This document shows, in pieces, positions 7,395-15,091 of a stretch of DNA of 38,823 nucleotides. This DNA is from a virus, in the IMG/VR virus record IMGVR_UViG_3300020034_000045, positions 1 through 38,823 of that record; one strand, written 5' to 3'. Made by a program: the position numbers and the translations under genes. A model generated the notes under the pieces. That model was not told where the DNA came from and did no database searches. It was given only the letters and a program-made list of their open reading frames with translations. How positions within the stretch are numbered: the stretch's first letter is position 1; each line of letters starts with the position of its first letter.

Positions 7395-8780
7395 GTGAAA
7401 CTCCTCGGCTTCGAAATCTTCCGATCCAAAGCGGCCCCGCAAAACCTGTCGCCGCCATCACTGATGGGCGGCGGCGGTGGCGGCGGATGGTTTCCGATCA
7501 TCCACGAGCCCTTCACCGGCGCGTGGCAGCGGAACATGGAGATCCGGGCCGAGACGACGATCACTTACAGTGCGGTCTATTCGTGTGTGACGCTGATCGC
7601 GTCCGACATCGCGAAGGTTCGGCTCAGGCTCGTTCAACAGGATGCCAACGGCATCTGGTCCGAGACGACGTCATCGGCGTTTTCTCCCGTGCTACGTAAG
7701 CCGAATCGCTATCAAAATCGGATCAAATTCATCGAGCAATGGATCGTATCCAAGCTGCTCCATGGCAACACGTACGTCCTGAAGGAGCGAGACAATCGCG
7801 GCGTTGTCGTCGCGATGTACATCCTCGATCCGCTGATGACGAAGCCGCTCGTCGGCGGTGACGGCTCGGTCTACTACCAGATCAACCGGGACAAATTGGC
7901 CGGCGTCGAGGAAAATTCCATCATCGTGCCGGCGAGCGAGATCATCCACGACACGATGGTTCCGCTGTATCATGCTCTCTGTGGCGTCTCGCCCCTGACC
8001 GCTTCGGGTATGGCAGTCGCGCAAGGCCTGAGCATCCAACGGCACTCGGCAAAATTCTTCCACAACGGCGCGAACCCCGGTGGCATTCTGACCGCGCCAG
8101 GACAGATCAGTCCGGAGCAAGTCGCATCCATCAAGACCCAGTGGCAACAGAACTATTCCGGCGACAACGTCGGTCGGGTCGCCGTGCTTGGCAACGGCCT
8201 GACTTACGCAGCGATGAGTGTGAACGCGGTCGACGCGCAGCTCATCGAGCAATTGAAGTGGACTGCCGAGACGGTGTGCTCGTGCTTCCACGTGCCGCCC
8301 TACATGATCGGCATCGGCACCATGCCGACGTACAACAACATCGAGGCGCTCAACCAGCAGTACTACACTCAGTGCCTTCAGGGCCTCATTGAGTCGGTCG
8401 AATTGTGTCTTGATGAGGGTCTTGGCCTGACGGATGTGCAAGGCCAGACATATGGGACAGAGTTCGATCTGGACGATCTATTGAGGATGGACACACTCGG
8501 AAAGGTCGAGGCTGCCGCCAAAGCGACCGGCGCTGGCATTATGAAGATCGATGAAGCGCGCAAGAAATTTGATCTTGCCCCCACTGAGGGTGGGGACGCC
8601 TGTTATCTTCAGGAGCAAAATTATAGCCTCTCGGCTCTCGCCAAGCGCGACGCGTTGGAAAATCCGTTTGGCGCAAAGACCCCCGCCACCCAAACGCCAT
8701 CAACCGCGAACGACAATGCCGCAGCTCGCGCCGCCGCCGTGACGCGAAGCTGGGAAAGGGCCATGGCAGGTGGAGCATGA
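7395..8780 (+). CDS. portal protein, HK97 family
   Basis: The dodecameric ring at the capsid vertex through which DNA passes. At 461 residues it is of normal length for HK97/lambda-type siphovirus portals. Recognisable blocks are TYSAVYSCVTLIASDIAKV near the N terminus, the stem/clip region with NPGGILTAPGQIS, and CSCFHVPPYMIGIG followed by YNNIEALNQQYYTQCLQGLI, a strongly conserved portal signature. It begins at GTG 7395, 2 nt after the previous stop, with no clear Shine-Dalgarno, so coupling is likely. A Gly-rich run (residues about 25-31) is unusual. The portal lies downstream of the capsid gene, opposite to the common terL-portal-protease-capsid order. Confidence 0.95.
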   Translation: MKLLGFEIFRSKAAPQNLSPPSLMGGGGGGGWFPIIHEPFTGAWQRNMEIRAETTITYSAVYSCVTLIASDIAKVRLRLVQQDANGIWSETTSSAFSPVLRKPNRYQNRIKFIEQWIVSKLLHGNTYVLKERDNRGVVVAMYILDPLMTKPLVGGDGSVYYQINRDKLAGVEENSIIVPASEIIHDTMVPLYHALCGVSPLTASGMAVAQGLSIQRHSAKFFHNGANPGGILTAPGQISPEQVASIKTQWQQNYSGDNVGRVAVLGNGLTYAAMSVNAVDAQLIEQLKWTAETVCSCFHVPPYMIGIGTMPTYNNIEALNQQYYTQCLQGLIESVELCLDEGLGLTDVQGQTYGTEFDLDDLLRMDTLGKVEAAAKATGAGIMKIDEARKKFDLAPTEGGDACYLQEQNYSLSALAKRDALENPFGAKTPATQTPSTANDNAAARAAAVTRSWERAMAGGA

Positions 8781-10530
8781 TCCCGTCGCGGATGCCCTTG
8801 TCAACGGCGCGAAAGCCTATATCGACGCCATTTTGGCGCCGATGCTTCAACGGTTGGCCGAGGCCGAAGCGCGGATTGTAGTTCTGACGGAACGCGGCAG
8901 CGGTGTTCGTAGCGCAATTCGAGCGCAGAGCGGTAATCTCGTTCTGGTCATGGTCGACGGGCAGCTTTTTGATGTTGGGCCGATCAACGGACGCGACGGC
9001 ACGGACATCGACATGTCAGCGCTGAACGAGACTATCGACGCGCGAATTGCCGCTGCGATGCCGAATGAGGTTGATCCCGCTATCGTCGTTGAAGCGTTGC
9101 GAGCCGATACCTCTGATCGGATCCAGGGATGGATCTGGGATGCTGTAGGAGAACTTCCGCAGGCCGAACCAGGCCCTCCCGGCGACTCACCCGACCCCGA
9201 GATGATTCGCGGGATGATCGTTACCGAATTGGCCACGATGCCGAAACCGGAAGACGGGAAGCCCGGCCGGAACGCCGACCCCGCCGAAGTCGCTGAAATT
9301 CTGCGTTCTCAAATCGAGGCCCCACTCATCCAGCGTGTTGCGGAAGCGATCGCCGGGATACCCGAGGTGGAGCAACCGAAAAAGATCGATCCGGCCGAGA
9401 TAGAGGCGATGGTCGACGCCAAGGTTAAGTGCGCTGTCGCCGCGTTACCGTTGGCAGAACCAGGAAAGCCTGGCGAGCCGCCGAGCGAAGAAGTGGTGCG
9501 GTCCATTGTGATTGAGGAAGTCGCTAAAATGCCAGCGCCGGTGGACGGTGTGAGTCCCACTCCCGCTGCGGTCGCCGCGATCCTGAAAACCGAAATTGAG
9601 CCAGTCCTACGAACGCTGACCGCCGAACTGGTTGCCGCGATCCCAACCGCCGAACCGCACCGCAACGTCGATCCCGCCGAAACTGAGCGGCTGGTGGTGG
9701 CCGAAGTGACCCGTCAAATGGCGGCGCGGCCCGTTCCCCGGGATGGTCATGATGCGAAGCCCGAAGACATTGAGCGCGCCGTCGTCGCCGAGTTTGAGCG
9801 AGTTGTGCCGGGACTTGTGGCGCGAGATGTTCTTGCCGCGACCGAAGTGGCCGCGGCGGAAATCTTCGAAACAATCACCGCGACCGTGTCGCGCTCCATC
9901 AAGGATGGCATTGCAGCAATCCCGACGCCTCGCGACGGTGACAGCGTGACGGTGGATGACGTGCGTCCGATGTTGGAAGAATTGGTGTCCCGCGCCGTGG
10001 AGGCGTTCCCGAAACCCCGTGACGGGGTTGGCCTGGCTGGCGGGGTGATCAATCGTGATGGCGACCTGGTTGTCACATTGTCGCATGGCGAAATGCTCGA
10101 TTTGGGGCGCGTCGTCGGCAGGGACGTCGATATGGCTGAGGTTGCCCGGTTGATCGCGGAAGAGGTGACGAAAATCAGGGTCCCTCGCGACGGCACAGAC
10201 GGCTTTGGCTTCGACGACATGACTTTCGAGCACGACGGCGAGCGCGGTTTCACACTTCGCTTCACCCGCGGCGATCTGGTCAAGGAATTCGCATTCTCGA
10301 TCCCGGTGCCGATTGATCGCGGGGTCTACAAGGACGGGACAGCTTACGCTCGGGGCGACGGCGTTACCTTCGGCGGGCATTATTGGATCGCTCAGGTGGA
10401 TACCGCCGAAAAGCCCGAGGTCAGCCGCGATTGGCGGCAAGCCATGCGCCGCGCTCGGGACGGCAAGAACACGGAGAGCGTGAAGTATCTGCCTCAGGTG
10501 AAGATCGAGAAGGCGCCGGAGACCACATGA
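8770..10530 (+). CDS. repeat-rich fibrous structural protein with CBM5/12-like C terminus
   Basis: A 586-residue protein built of repeats. Helical segments starting DPAE(I/V)... of 20-35 residues alternate with Pro/Gly loops ending in PxPxDG (PKPEDG 158-163, PAPVDG 255-260, PVPRDG 321-326, PTPRDG 385-390, PKPRDG 414-419) or collagen-like AEPGPPGD. Two beta blocks share the pattern G(N/D)LVxx..DG or HG..(F/L)D(V/L)G, at 55-75 and 430-450. Residues 516-557 (GVYKDGTAYARGDGVTFGGH, then YW and W555) match CBM5/12-type carbohydrate-binding domains. It is probably an elongated trimeric fibre: head fibre, neck whisker or decoration. GTG 8770 overlaps the portal by 11 nt. Confidence 0.7.
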   Translation: MEHDPVADALVNGAKAYIDAILAPMLQRLAEAEARIVVLTERGSGVRSAIRAQSGNLVLVMVDGQLFDVGPINGRDGTDIDMSALNETIDARIAAAMPNEVDPAIVVEALRADTSDRIQGWIWDAVGELPQAEPGPPGDSPDPEMIRGMIVTELATMPKPEDGKPGRNADPAEVAEILRSQIEAPLIQRVAEAIAGIPEVEQPKKIDPAEIEAMVDAKVKCAVAALPLAEPGKPGEPPSEEVVRSIVIEEVAKMPAPVDGVSPTPAAVAAILKTEIEPVLRTLTAELVAAIPTAEPHRNVDPAETERLVVAEVTRQMAARPVPRDGHDAKPEDIERAVVAEFERVVPGLVARDVLAATEVAAAEIFETITATVSRSIKDGIAAIPTPRDGDSVTVDDVRPMLEELVSRAVEAFPKPRDGVGLAGGVINRDGDLVVTLSHGEMLDLGRVVGRDVDMAEVARLIAEEVTKIRVPRDGTDGFGFDDMTFEHDGERGFTLRFTRGDLVKEFAFSIPVPIDRGVYKDGTAYARGDGVTFGGHYWIAQVDTAEKPEVSRDWRQAMRRARDGKNTESVKYLPQVKIEKAPETT

Positions 10531-11180
10531 GCGCCGCGCTGCGCCAGGCCGAGGCCCCTGATTGGTGGCCAGACTGGGCCGGCGAGTCGGTCGCGATCGT
10601 CGCTTCGGGCCCGTCGACGAAAAAGTCCGGTGTCAAGCAATTGCGCGGCCGGCTTCGGATCATCGCGATCAAGGAGAATTTCGACCTCTGCCCATGGGCC
10701 GACGTTGTTTACGGATGCGATGGCGCCTGGTGGAAGAATCGGATCGGCCTTCGCGATTTCTGCGGTCTAAAAATATCGCACGATAAGACCTTGCGGACGG
10801 ATTATCCCGACATCAAGACGATCGAAATCGACGTGAAGCGAGACGAAATGCTCACTGGCCAGCCTGGATTTTTGGGCTCGGGCGGTAATTCCGGGTTTCA
10901 GGCGGTCAACCTGGCGGTTCAGTTCGGTGTCTCGCGCATTCTGCTGGTCGGGTTCGATATGCACGACCGGAGCGGTGTTCATTGGTACGGACGCAACAAC
11001 GGGCCGGGTCGGAACAATCCGAACGAGGACAATTTCCGCCGGTGGCGCGCGGCGTTCGTTCGGGCGTCGGTTCGGCTGAAAGAGTTGGGCGTTTCGGTGG
11101 TGAACGCGTCGCAAATCAGCGATTTACAGTGCTTTCCGAAGATGTCGATCGAGCGCGTGATTGAAGAGTGGCGCATCTGA
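10527..11180 (+). CDS. DUF115/MptE-like, putative glycosyl- or sialyltransferase fold protein
   Basis: A 217-residue Rossmann-like protein. The N terminus VAIVASGPSTKK is a nucleotide-binding loop. LGSGGNSGFQAVNLAVQFGV followed by RILLVGFDMH is the GGxxAxxAxxLAxxxGxxxIxLxGxD pattern of DUF115/MptE-like proteins and related GT42 sialyltransferases. HWYG and the C-terminal VVNASQISDLQCFPK complete a pattern seen in other phage homologues. It opens the sugar cassette with an ATGA overlap after the fibrous protein. A transferase acting on a nucleotide-activated sugar is likely, but the substrate cannot be read. Confidence 0.65.
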   Translation: MSAALRQAEAPDWWPDWAGESVAIVASGPSTKKSGVKQLRGRLRIIAIKENFDLCPWADVVYGCDGAWWKNRIGLRDFCGLKISHDKTLRTDYPDIKTIEIDVKRDEMLTGQPGFLGSGGNSGFQAVNLAVQFGVSRILLVGFDMHDRSGVHWYGRNNGPGRNNPNEDNFRRWRAAFVRASVRLKELGVSVVNASQISDLQCFPKMSIERVIEEWRI

Positions 11181-11887
11181 TGGATCGTTCGATCTGGATC
11201 GGTTTCGACCCGAGAGAGGCCGCGGCGTTTGCTGTGGCCAGGCATTCCATCATCCGGCGCATGGCGGTGCGGCTACCGACCTTTGGTCTGGTGCTTAGTC
11301 ACCTCCGCGCGAAGGGGCTTTACACGCGCCCGACCGTGCTGCGCGACGTCGCTATGTGGGACACGATCAGCGACGCGCCGATGAGCACGTGGCATTCAAA
11401 TGCGCGATTTCTGGTTCCGCACCTGGCAAAAGACGGGTGGGCGCTGTTCTGTGATGGCGACGTTCTGGCGAGAGCGGACGTCAGTCGTATTTTCGATGGG
11501 CTCGACCCCAGCAAGGCGATCTACTGCGTGAAACATCGGCACGAGCCAACCGACGAAATCAAGATGGACGGACAAATTCAGACTCGTTACGCGCGCAAGA
11601 ACTGGTCATCCGTGGCAGTTTGGAACGTTGGCCACGACGCGAACAAGGCGCTGACCGTTGATGTGGTGAACTCAGTTCCGGGCCGCGACCTGCACCGGTT
11701 CTTTTGGCTCGACGACGATCTGATTGGCGAATTACCGCCGGAGTGGAACTTTCTGGTGGGCGTCACTGATGCGGCGGTCGCCCCGAAGATCGCCCATTTC
11801 ACGGAGGGCACCCCGGATATGCCTGGGTACGAAAACGTACCATTCGCTGACGAGTGGCGTGCGGAACTGGCTCGGTGGGCCGCATGA
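11180..11887 (+). CDS. glycosyltransferase, GT8-like (GT-A fold)
   Basis: A 235-residue GT-A-type glycosyltransferase. The metal-binding DxD is D92-G-D94 in WALFCDGDVLARADVSRIFD. Downstream are SVAVWNVGHDAN and FFWLDDDLIGELPPEWNFLV, followed by KIAHFTEG, the His-containing block that closes the active site in GT8-type enzymes. It probably transfers one sugar from a nucleotide sugar. ATG 11180 shares its A with the preceding TGA (TGATG); an in-frame GTG at 11168 is an alternative. It ends with an ATGA overlap to a small membrane protein. Confidence 0.75.
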   Translation: MDRSIWIGFDPREAAAFAVARHSIIRRMAVRLPTFGLVLSHLRAKGLYTRPTVLRDVAMWDTISDAPMSTWHSNARFLVPHLAKDGWALFCDGDVLARADVSRIFDGLDPSKAIYCVKHRHEPTDEIKMDGQIQTRYARKNWSSVAVWNVGHDANKALTVDVVNSVPGRDLHRFFWLDDDLIGELPPEWNFLVGVTDAAVAPKIAHFTEGTPDMPGYENVPFADEWRAELARWAA

Positions 11888-12018
11888 AAAAGCCGTCCGG
11901 CCCAATCACCTATTCGGTCGAAAGCGGCGCAAATGTTTTTCCGGGCATGCTTTGGAGTATGGCCGCGGCGATGATCTTCGTCGCTGTCATCGCGGGAATC
12001 CATTTTGGGTTACGGTGA
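11884..12018 (+). CDS. single-pass membrane microprotein, 44 aa
   Basis: A short gene with both ends overlapping its neighbours: ATGA with the glycosyltransferase before it, and 14 nt with the one after it. The product has a polar, charged N terminus (MKKPSGPITY) and one strongly hydrophobic helix, GMLWSMAAAMIFVAVIAGIH, near residues 20-41. It could anchor or recruit the neighbouring transferases at the inner membrane. A holin role is less likely because no lysis genes are nearby. No family recognised. Confidence 0.5.
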   Translation: MKKPSGPITYSVESGANVFPGMLWSMAAAMIFVAVIAGIHFGLR

Positions 12019-12799
12019 CTCCCTGCTTGGCTCCGGCATGGCCCGCGGCGCAGCGTCGCGCGGCAAACGGATCGCCTTCGGTGACGGCCGCACGATCTCA
12101 TGGGACCAACACTGCGGCTTGATTTACCAGGGCAATCCCAACCTCGCCCCGCCCGGCAGCGAGGGCACTCGCGACATCGAATGGATCGACTACCGCAAGG
12201 GCAATCGGCAGTACAACACCCACGATCGCGCCGCGAACCGTTGGATTTGGAACATGGACTTCCGGGCGGTTCCGGGCGAAATGTTCTTCGACCGGCAAGA
12301 ACTGCTTTGGGCCGAGCGGCAGCAAAAGGGCTTCGTGCTGATCGAGCCGAACGTGCCGACCTGGAAGTCGTCCGCGGCAAACAAGCGTTGGCCGGCCGAG
12401 CGGTATGATGAAGTTGCCCGTGCGCTTCGGGCCGAGAGTTATGACACCGTCCAGTTTGTCTACCCGAGCGCTGCGCACCGATCGTCGTTCGCCCGAGCCG
12501 TTAAGCCGTCGAACATCCGCTACGCGCTTGCGGCGCTGGCCCGCGCCGCGCTTTACATCGGGCCGGAGGGCGGCCTGCATCACGGCGCGGCGGCGGTTGG
12601 CGTTCCGGCGGTCGTTCTGTTCGGAGGCTTCATTCCGCCCACTGTGACCGGATACCAGACACACACGAACCTAACCGGTGGCGCTGACGCTTGCGGTTCG
12701 CTGAGCGCCTGTGACCACTGCCGGGCGGCGATGGATGCGATATCGGTCGACGATGTGCTGGATGCCGCGCTTGGATATTTGAAGGACAGCGGCGCATGA
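12005..12799 (+). CDS. glycosyltransferase family 9 (heptosyltransferase-like, GT-B)
   Basis: A 264-residue protein with the C-terminal half of a GT9 fold. VLIEPNV (111-117) and NKRWPAERYDEVARAL form the nucleotide-sugar region. IRYALAALARAALYIGPEGG and LHHGAAAVGVPAVVLFGG (191-208) are the family's donor-binding signature. The N terminus GYGDSLLGSGMARGAA is the acceptor-side Gly-rich strand. GT9 enzymes usually add heptose to lipopolysaccharide; here the acceptor is unknown. A Cys-rich end (ACGSLSACDHC) is notable. The start is TTG 12005 by conservation of LGYGD; CTG 11984 or ATT 12002 are alternatives. Confidence 0.75.
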   Translation: MGYGDSLLGSGMARGAASRGKRIAFGDGRTISWDQHCGLIYQGNPNLAPPGSEGTRDIEWIDYRKGNRQYNTHDRAANRWIWNMDFRAVPGEMFFDRQELLWAERQQKGFVLIEPNVPTWKSSAANKRWPAERYDEVARALRAESYDTVQFVYPSAAHRSSFARAVKPSNIRYALAALARAALYIGPEGGLHHGAAAVGVPAVVLFGGFIPPTVTGYQTHTNLTGGADACGSLSACDHCRAAMDAISVDDVLDAALGYLKDSGA

Positions 12800-13365
12800 T
12801 CAAAGACGAACACGGGATGCAGCGCCGCGTCGCCGGGTACCACGACATCCGAATGGACGGCATGACCGACCTCGTGATTCGCGCCCGTGACGCATCGGTG
12901 TTCGATATTGGCTGCAACCGCGGCCTCGTGGCGTTCGAGATGGCGAACAACGGCGCGCGGCTGGTCCATGGCTGTGACAATTACTTGGAGGGCATCGCGA
13001 CGGCCCGCCATCTGTTCGCGGACATGCGGCACGTCAAAAGCCGGTTCGAGGCGGTTGATTTGACCGAGGGGCCATCAGCGTTGAGCGTGTTCGACGAAAA
13101 GCAATACGACATCGTCCTGATGCTCGCGACGTACCACAAGATCAAGCGCATCATGCCCGCCGATCGCCTGTCCGACCTGATGAAGCACTTCGGCCGGATG
13201 ACCCGGCAATACTTCGGTTGGCGAGCCACATCCGACAAACCGGATGAGAACGACCTGGAAATCGTGGCGCTTGACCGGGACATGGGGGCCGCCGGGCTCG
13301 TCAGAATCCACACCTCCTACATCTCGCGGCAACTAGGCGTTGCCGCAATCTGGGGGCGAAACTAA
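12796..13365 (+). CDS. SAM-dependent methyltransferase, class I
   Basis: A 189-residue methyltransferase. Motif I is VFDIGCNRGLVAFEMANNGA (residues about 35-54), motif II is the acidic VHGCDN at the end of strand 2, and YDIVLMLATYHKI is motif IV. The C terminus has the expected beta strands (VRIHTSYISRQLGVAAIWGR). It overlaps the glycosyltransferase by 4 nt (ATGA) and the next methyltransferase by 1 nt (TAATG). The neighbourhood suggests a sugar or glycolipid substrate rather than DNA, and no DNA-methylase motif is present. Confidence 0.8.
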   Translation: MIKDEHGMQRRVAGYHDIRMDGMTDLVIRARDASVFDIGCNRGLVAFEMANNGARLVHGCDNYLEGIATARHLFADMRHVKSRFEAVDLTEGPSALSVFDEKQYDIVLMLATYHKIKRIMPADRLSDLMKHFGRMTRQYFGWRATSDKPDENDLEIVALDRDMGAAGLVRIHTSYISRQLGVAAIWGRN

Positions 13366-13943
13366 TGCCCTACCGCACCAACGCCCTACAGGTTGATGCC
13401 GAGATCGCGCGCTTCGCCGAAATCCTGAGCGCCGAGGGCGTGCGGTCCTATCTCGAGATCGGGTCGAAATTCGGCGGCTCCCTCTGGCGCGTCGCGACCA
13501 CGCTACCGGCCGGATCGCGCATCGTGTCGGTCGATCTGCCGCGCGGGACGAAGGCCTGGCCCCAAAGCGAGCCGTCGCTGAAAGCGTGCATCGCCGAATT
13601 GTGTCGGCTTGGGTATGACGCTCAGGTAATTTGGGGTGACAGCACAGATCCGGATGTGATCGGGCAGGTTCGGCGGCGCGGCCCGTATGACGCAGCCCTG
13701 ATCGACGGCGATCACCGCCTGCCCGGGCTCACGCTGGACTGGCAAAACTACGGGCCCATGGCGCGGATCGTGGGCTTTCACGACATCTCCTGGCGTCGCG
13801 CACCGGAGTGGGTCGGGACGCGGATCGACGTTCCGGAATGGTGGAACGAACACAAGTCCGCCTATCGCCATGAGGAAATCAGGTTGTGCCCGACCGGGAA
13901 AAATAACGGGATCGGCGTTCTTTATTTTGGAGATAAGCTGTGA
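13365..13943 (+). CDS. SAM-dependent methyltransferase, CmcI/Methyltransf_24-like
   Basis: A second, unrelated class I methyltransferase of 192 residues. YLEIGSKFGGSLWRVATTLP is motif I, RIVSVDLPRG strand 2, and YDAALIDGDHRLPGLTLDWQ the IDGDHxxxxxxxDW block typical of CmcI/Methyltransf_24 enzymes. GFHDISW follows as a probable metal-binding or catalytic loop. Such enzymes commonly O-methylate small molecules or sugars. It overlaps its neighbours by 1 nt (TAATG) and 4 nt (GTGA). Fold confident, substrate unknown. Confidence 0.78.
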   Translation: MPYRTNALQVDAEIARFAEILSAEGVRSYLEIGSKFGGSLWRVATTLPAGSRIVSVDLPRGTKAWPQSEPSLKACIAELCRLGYDAQVIWGDSTDPDVIGQVRRRGPYDAALIDGDHRLPGLTLDWQNYGPMARIVGFHDISWRRAPEWVGTRIDVPEWWNEHKSAYRHEEIRLCPTGKNNGIGVLYFGDKL

Positions 13944-14233
13944 CGATGATCATGCAGGTTGATACTTACGATGATTTCAAGGTTTTGGTGAACGAGATGA
14001 GTTGTCGGAAAACGCGAACCGTAATGTATGCTCAAGGCGGCTGCATTCTGGCGGCTTTCATTGGCGATAAGATGATCCAGGTCAATCCTTACAACATAGA
14101 GACTATGAACGGCGGTAATGAGCCGACTCAATTGGTTACCGACTTTCCTGAGCGAGTTGTAGTGTCTTTCCGCCCTTTGTTTTGGTTAAGCACGGACGCG
14201 TCAGGACTGACCGGAGGTCCGGCGACTTGGTGA
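13940..14233 (+). CDS. hypothetical protein, 97 aa
   Basis: A small alpha/beta protein of no recognised family, with beta strands such as TRTVMYAQGGCILAAFIGDK and a Trp-containing C terminus. GTG 13940 overlaps the previous stop (GTGA); in-frame ATGs follow at 13946 and 13952. It shares a base with the next start (TGATG). From about here to 16620 the sequence looks richer in A+T than the flanks, consistent with recent acquisition together with the endonuclease. Confidence 0.55.
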   Translation: MTMIMQVDTYDDFKVLVNEMSCRKTRTVMYAQGGCILAAFIGDKMIQVNPYNIETMNGGNEPTQLVTDFPERVVVSFRPLFWLSTDASGLTGGPATW

Positions 14234-14886
14234 TGCACGCCCCCGCCAGGGAAGCGCTTATCGGTGAACTTGAGCATTATGTCTCTCGAATTGCCTGCAT
14301 GCGAGCAACCCTGGACATCGTTGACCGCCTGGCCGCCGACGGTATCTCGGGTGATTTTGTAGAATGTGGCGTTCTTCGCGGCGGCCATATGCTTCTGTCT
14401 AAGGTCTACATTGAGCGGGCGGGGTTACCTTCCAGGCGGTATTGGCTGTTCGATACCTTCGATGGAATGCCGGAGCCCGGACCTCTGGACGTGAAGCACA
14501 ACGGCGAACACGCCTCCGTCAGTAAGACGAAAAAAGGTCCCGACTGGTGCAGAGCTACGCTGGACACCGTAAGGGATAATTTTGACAAACATTCGACGCT
14601 CGACGATTCGGTGGTGTTCGTAAAAGGGATGGTCGAAACAACACTCAATGAGTCGGGCCGGGATATTCCCGAGCGGATCGCTTTCCTTCGTCTGGATACG
14701 GATTTCTATGCGTCGACGAAAGCTGAGATGGATGTGCTTTATCCGCGCCTTGTTCCTGGTGGCATACTCGTAGTTGATGACTATGGATTTTGGCGCGGTT
14801 CCAAGATAGCCATTGACGAGTATTTTGGTTTTGCGCCGGAATTCGAGATGATTGATTTTTCGGCAAGAATGCTGGTAAAGCGATAA
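14233..14886 (+). CDS. TylF/MycF-family O-methyltransferase
   Basis: A 217-residue protein of the macrocin O-methyltransferase (TylF) family, metal-dependent enzymes that methylate sugar hydroxyls. GDFVECGVLRGGHMLL is the SAM-binding loop (E44-C-G), YWLFDTFDGMPEP the second conserved block, IAFLRLDTDFYASTKAEMDV the metal-binding D155-x-D157 region, and GGILVVDDYGFW (D182-D183) supplies the remaining ligands. All key acidic residues are present. This is the strongest hint that the cassette builds methylated sugars. ATG 14233 overlaps the previous stop by one base; the frame is open upstream to 14182. Confidence 0.88.
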   Translation: MHAPAREALIGELEHYVSRIACMRATLDIVDRLAADGISGDFVECGVLRGGHMLLSKVYIERAGLPSRRYWLFDTFDGMPEPGPLDVKHNGEHASVSKTKKGPDWCRATLDTVRDNFDKHSTLDDSVVFVKGMVETTLNESGRDIPERIAFLRLDTDFYASTKAEMDVLYPRLVPGGILVVDDYGFWRGSKIAIDEYFGFAPEFEMIDFSARMLVKR

Positions 14887-14899
14887 TGCGAACCGTCCC

Positions 14900-15010
14900 A
14901 TGGCGCTCCTGATCTGCACGTTCCTTTGGGGAGACAAATATTCTCCGGAATACGTGAACAGACTGGCGGCTGCACGATACCACAAATACTCGTTGCGTTG
15001 TGCTGAATAA
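14900..15010 (+). pseudogene. truncated glycosyltransferase N terminus
   Basis: ATG 14900 opens a 36-residue frame, MALLICTFLWGDKYSPEYVN and so on, ending at TAA 15008-15010. It aligns by eye with the start of the intact glycosyltransferase at 15978: LLICTFLWGDKYSPEYVNRL against LHISTWIWGEKYGQFYIDRL. It is therefore the left stump of a related gene, cut off shortly before the endonuclease at 15092. The DNA sequences are clearly diverged, so this is not a recent target duplication. It may still be translated. Confidence 0.6.
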
Positions 15011-15024
15011 AATACGATAAAAGC

Positions 15025-15061
15025 GAGCCGCCGACGGCGCTGGAAACACCGCCGGCGGCTC
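15025..15061 (+). other. GC-rich RNA hairpin
   Basis: GAGCCGCCG 15025-15033 pairs perfectly with CGGCGGCTC 15053-15061 around a 19-nt loop that can pair further inside. No T tract follows, so intrinsic termination is doubtful. It lies between the truncated glycosyltransferase stump and the endonuclease, and may damp or insulate endonuclease expression or mark the left edge of the insertion. Confidence 0.5.
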
Positions 15062-15091
15062 TGACCATACGAACCTGGATGATAGGCTGAA

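Noticed and set aside
7692-8441. Minus-strand open frame (249 aa) inside the portal gene
   Set aside because: Antisense to conserved portal motifs; no ribosome binding site.
11884-12018. Holin
   Set aside because: A single helix with no endolysin or spanin nearby; its setting among glycosyltransferases argues for a tether.
15025-15061. Rho-independent terminator
   Set aside because: Strong stem but no run of T after it; reported as a hairpin only.
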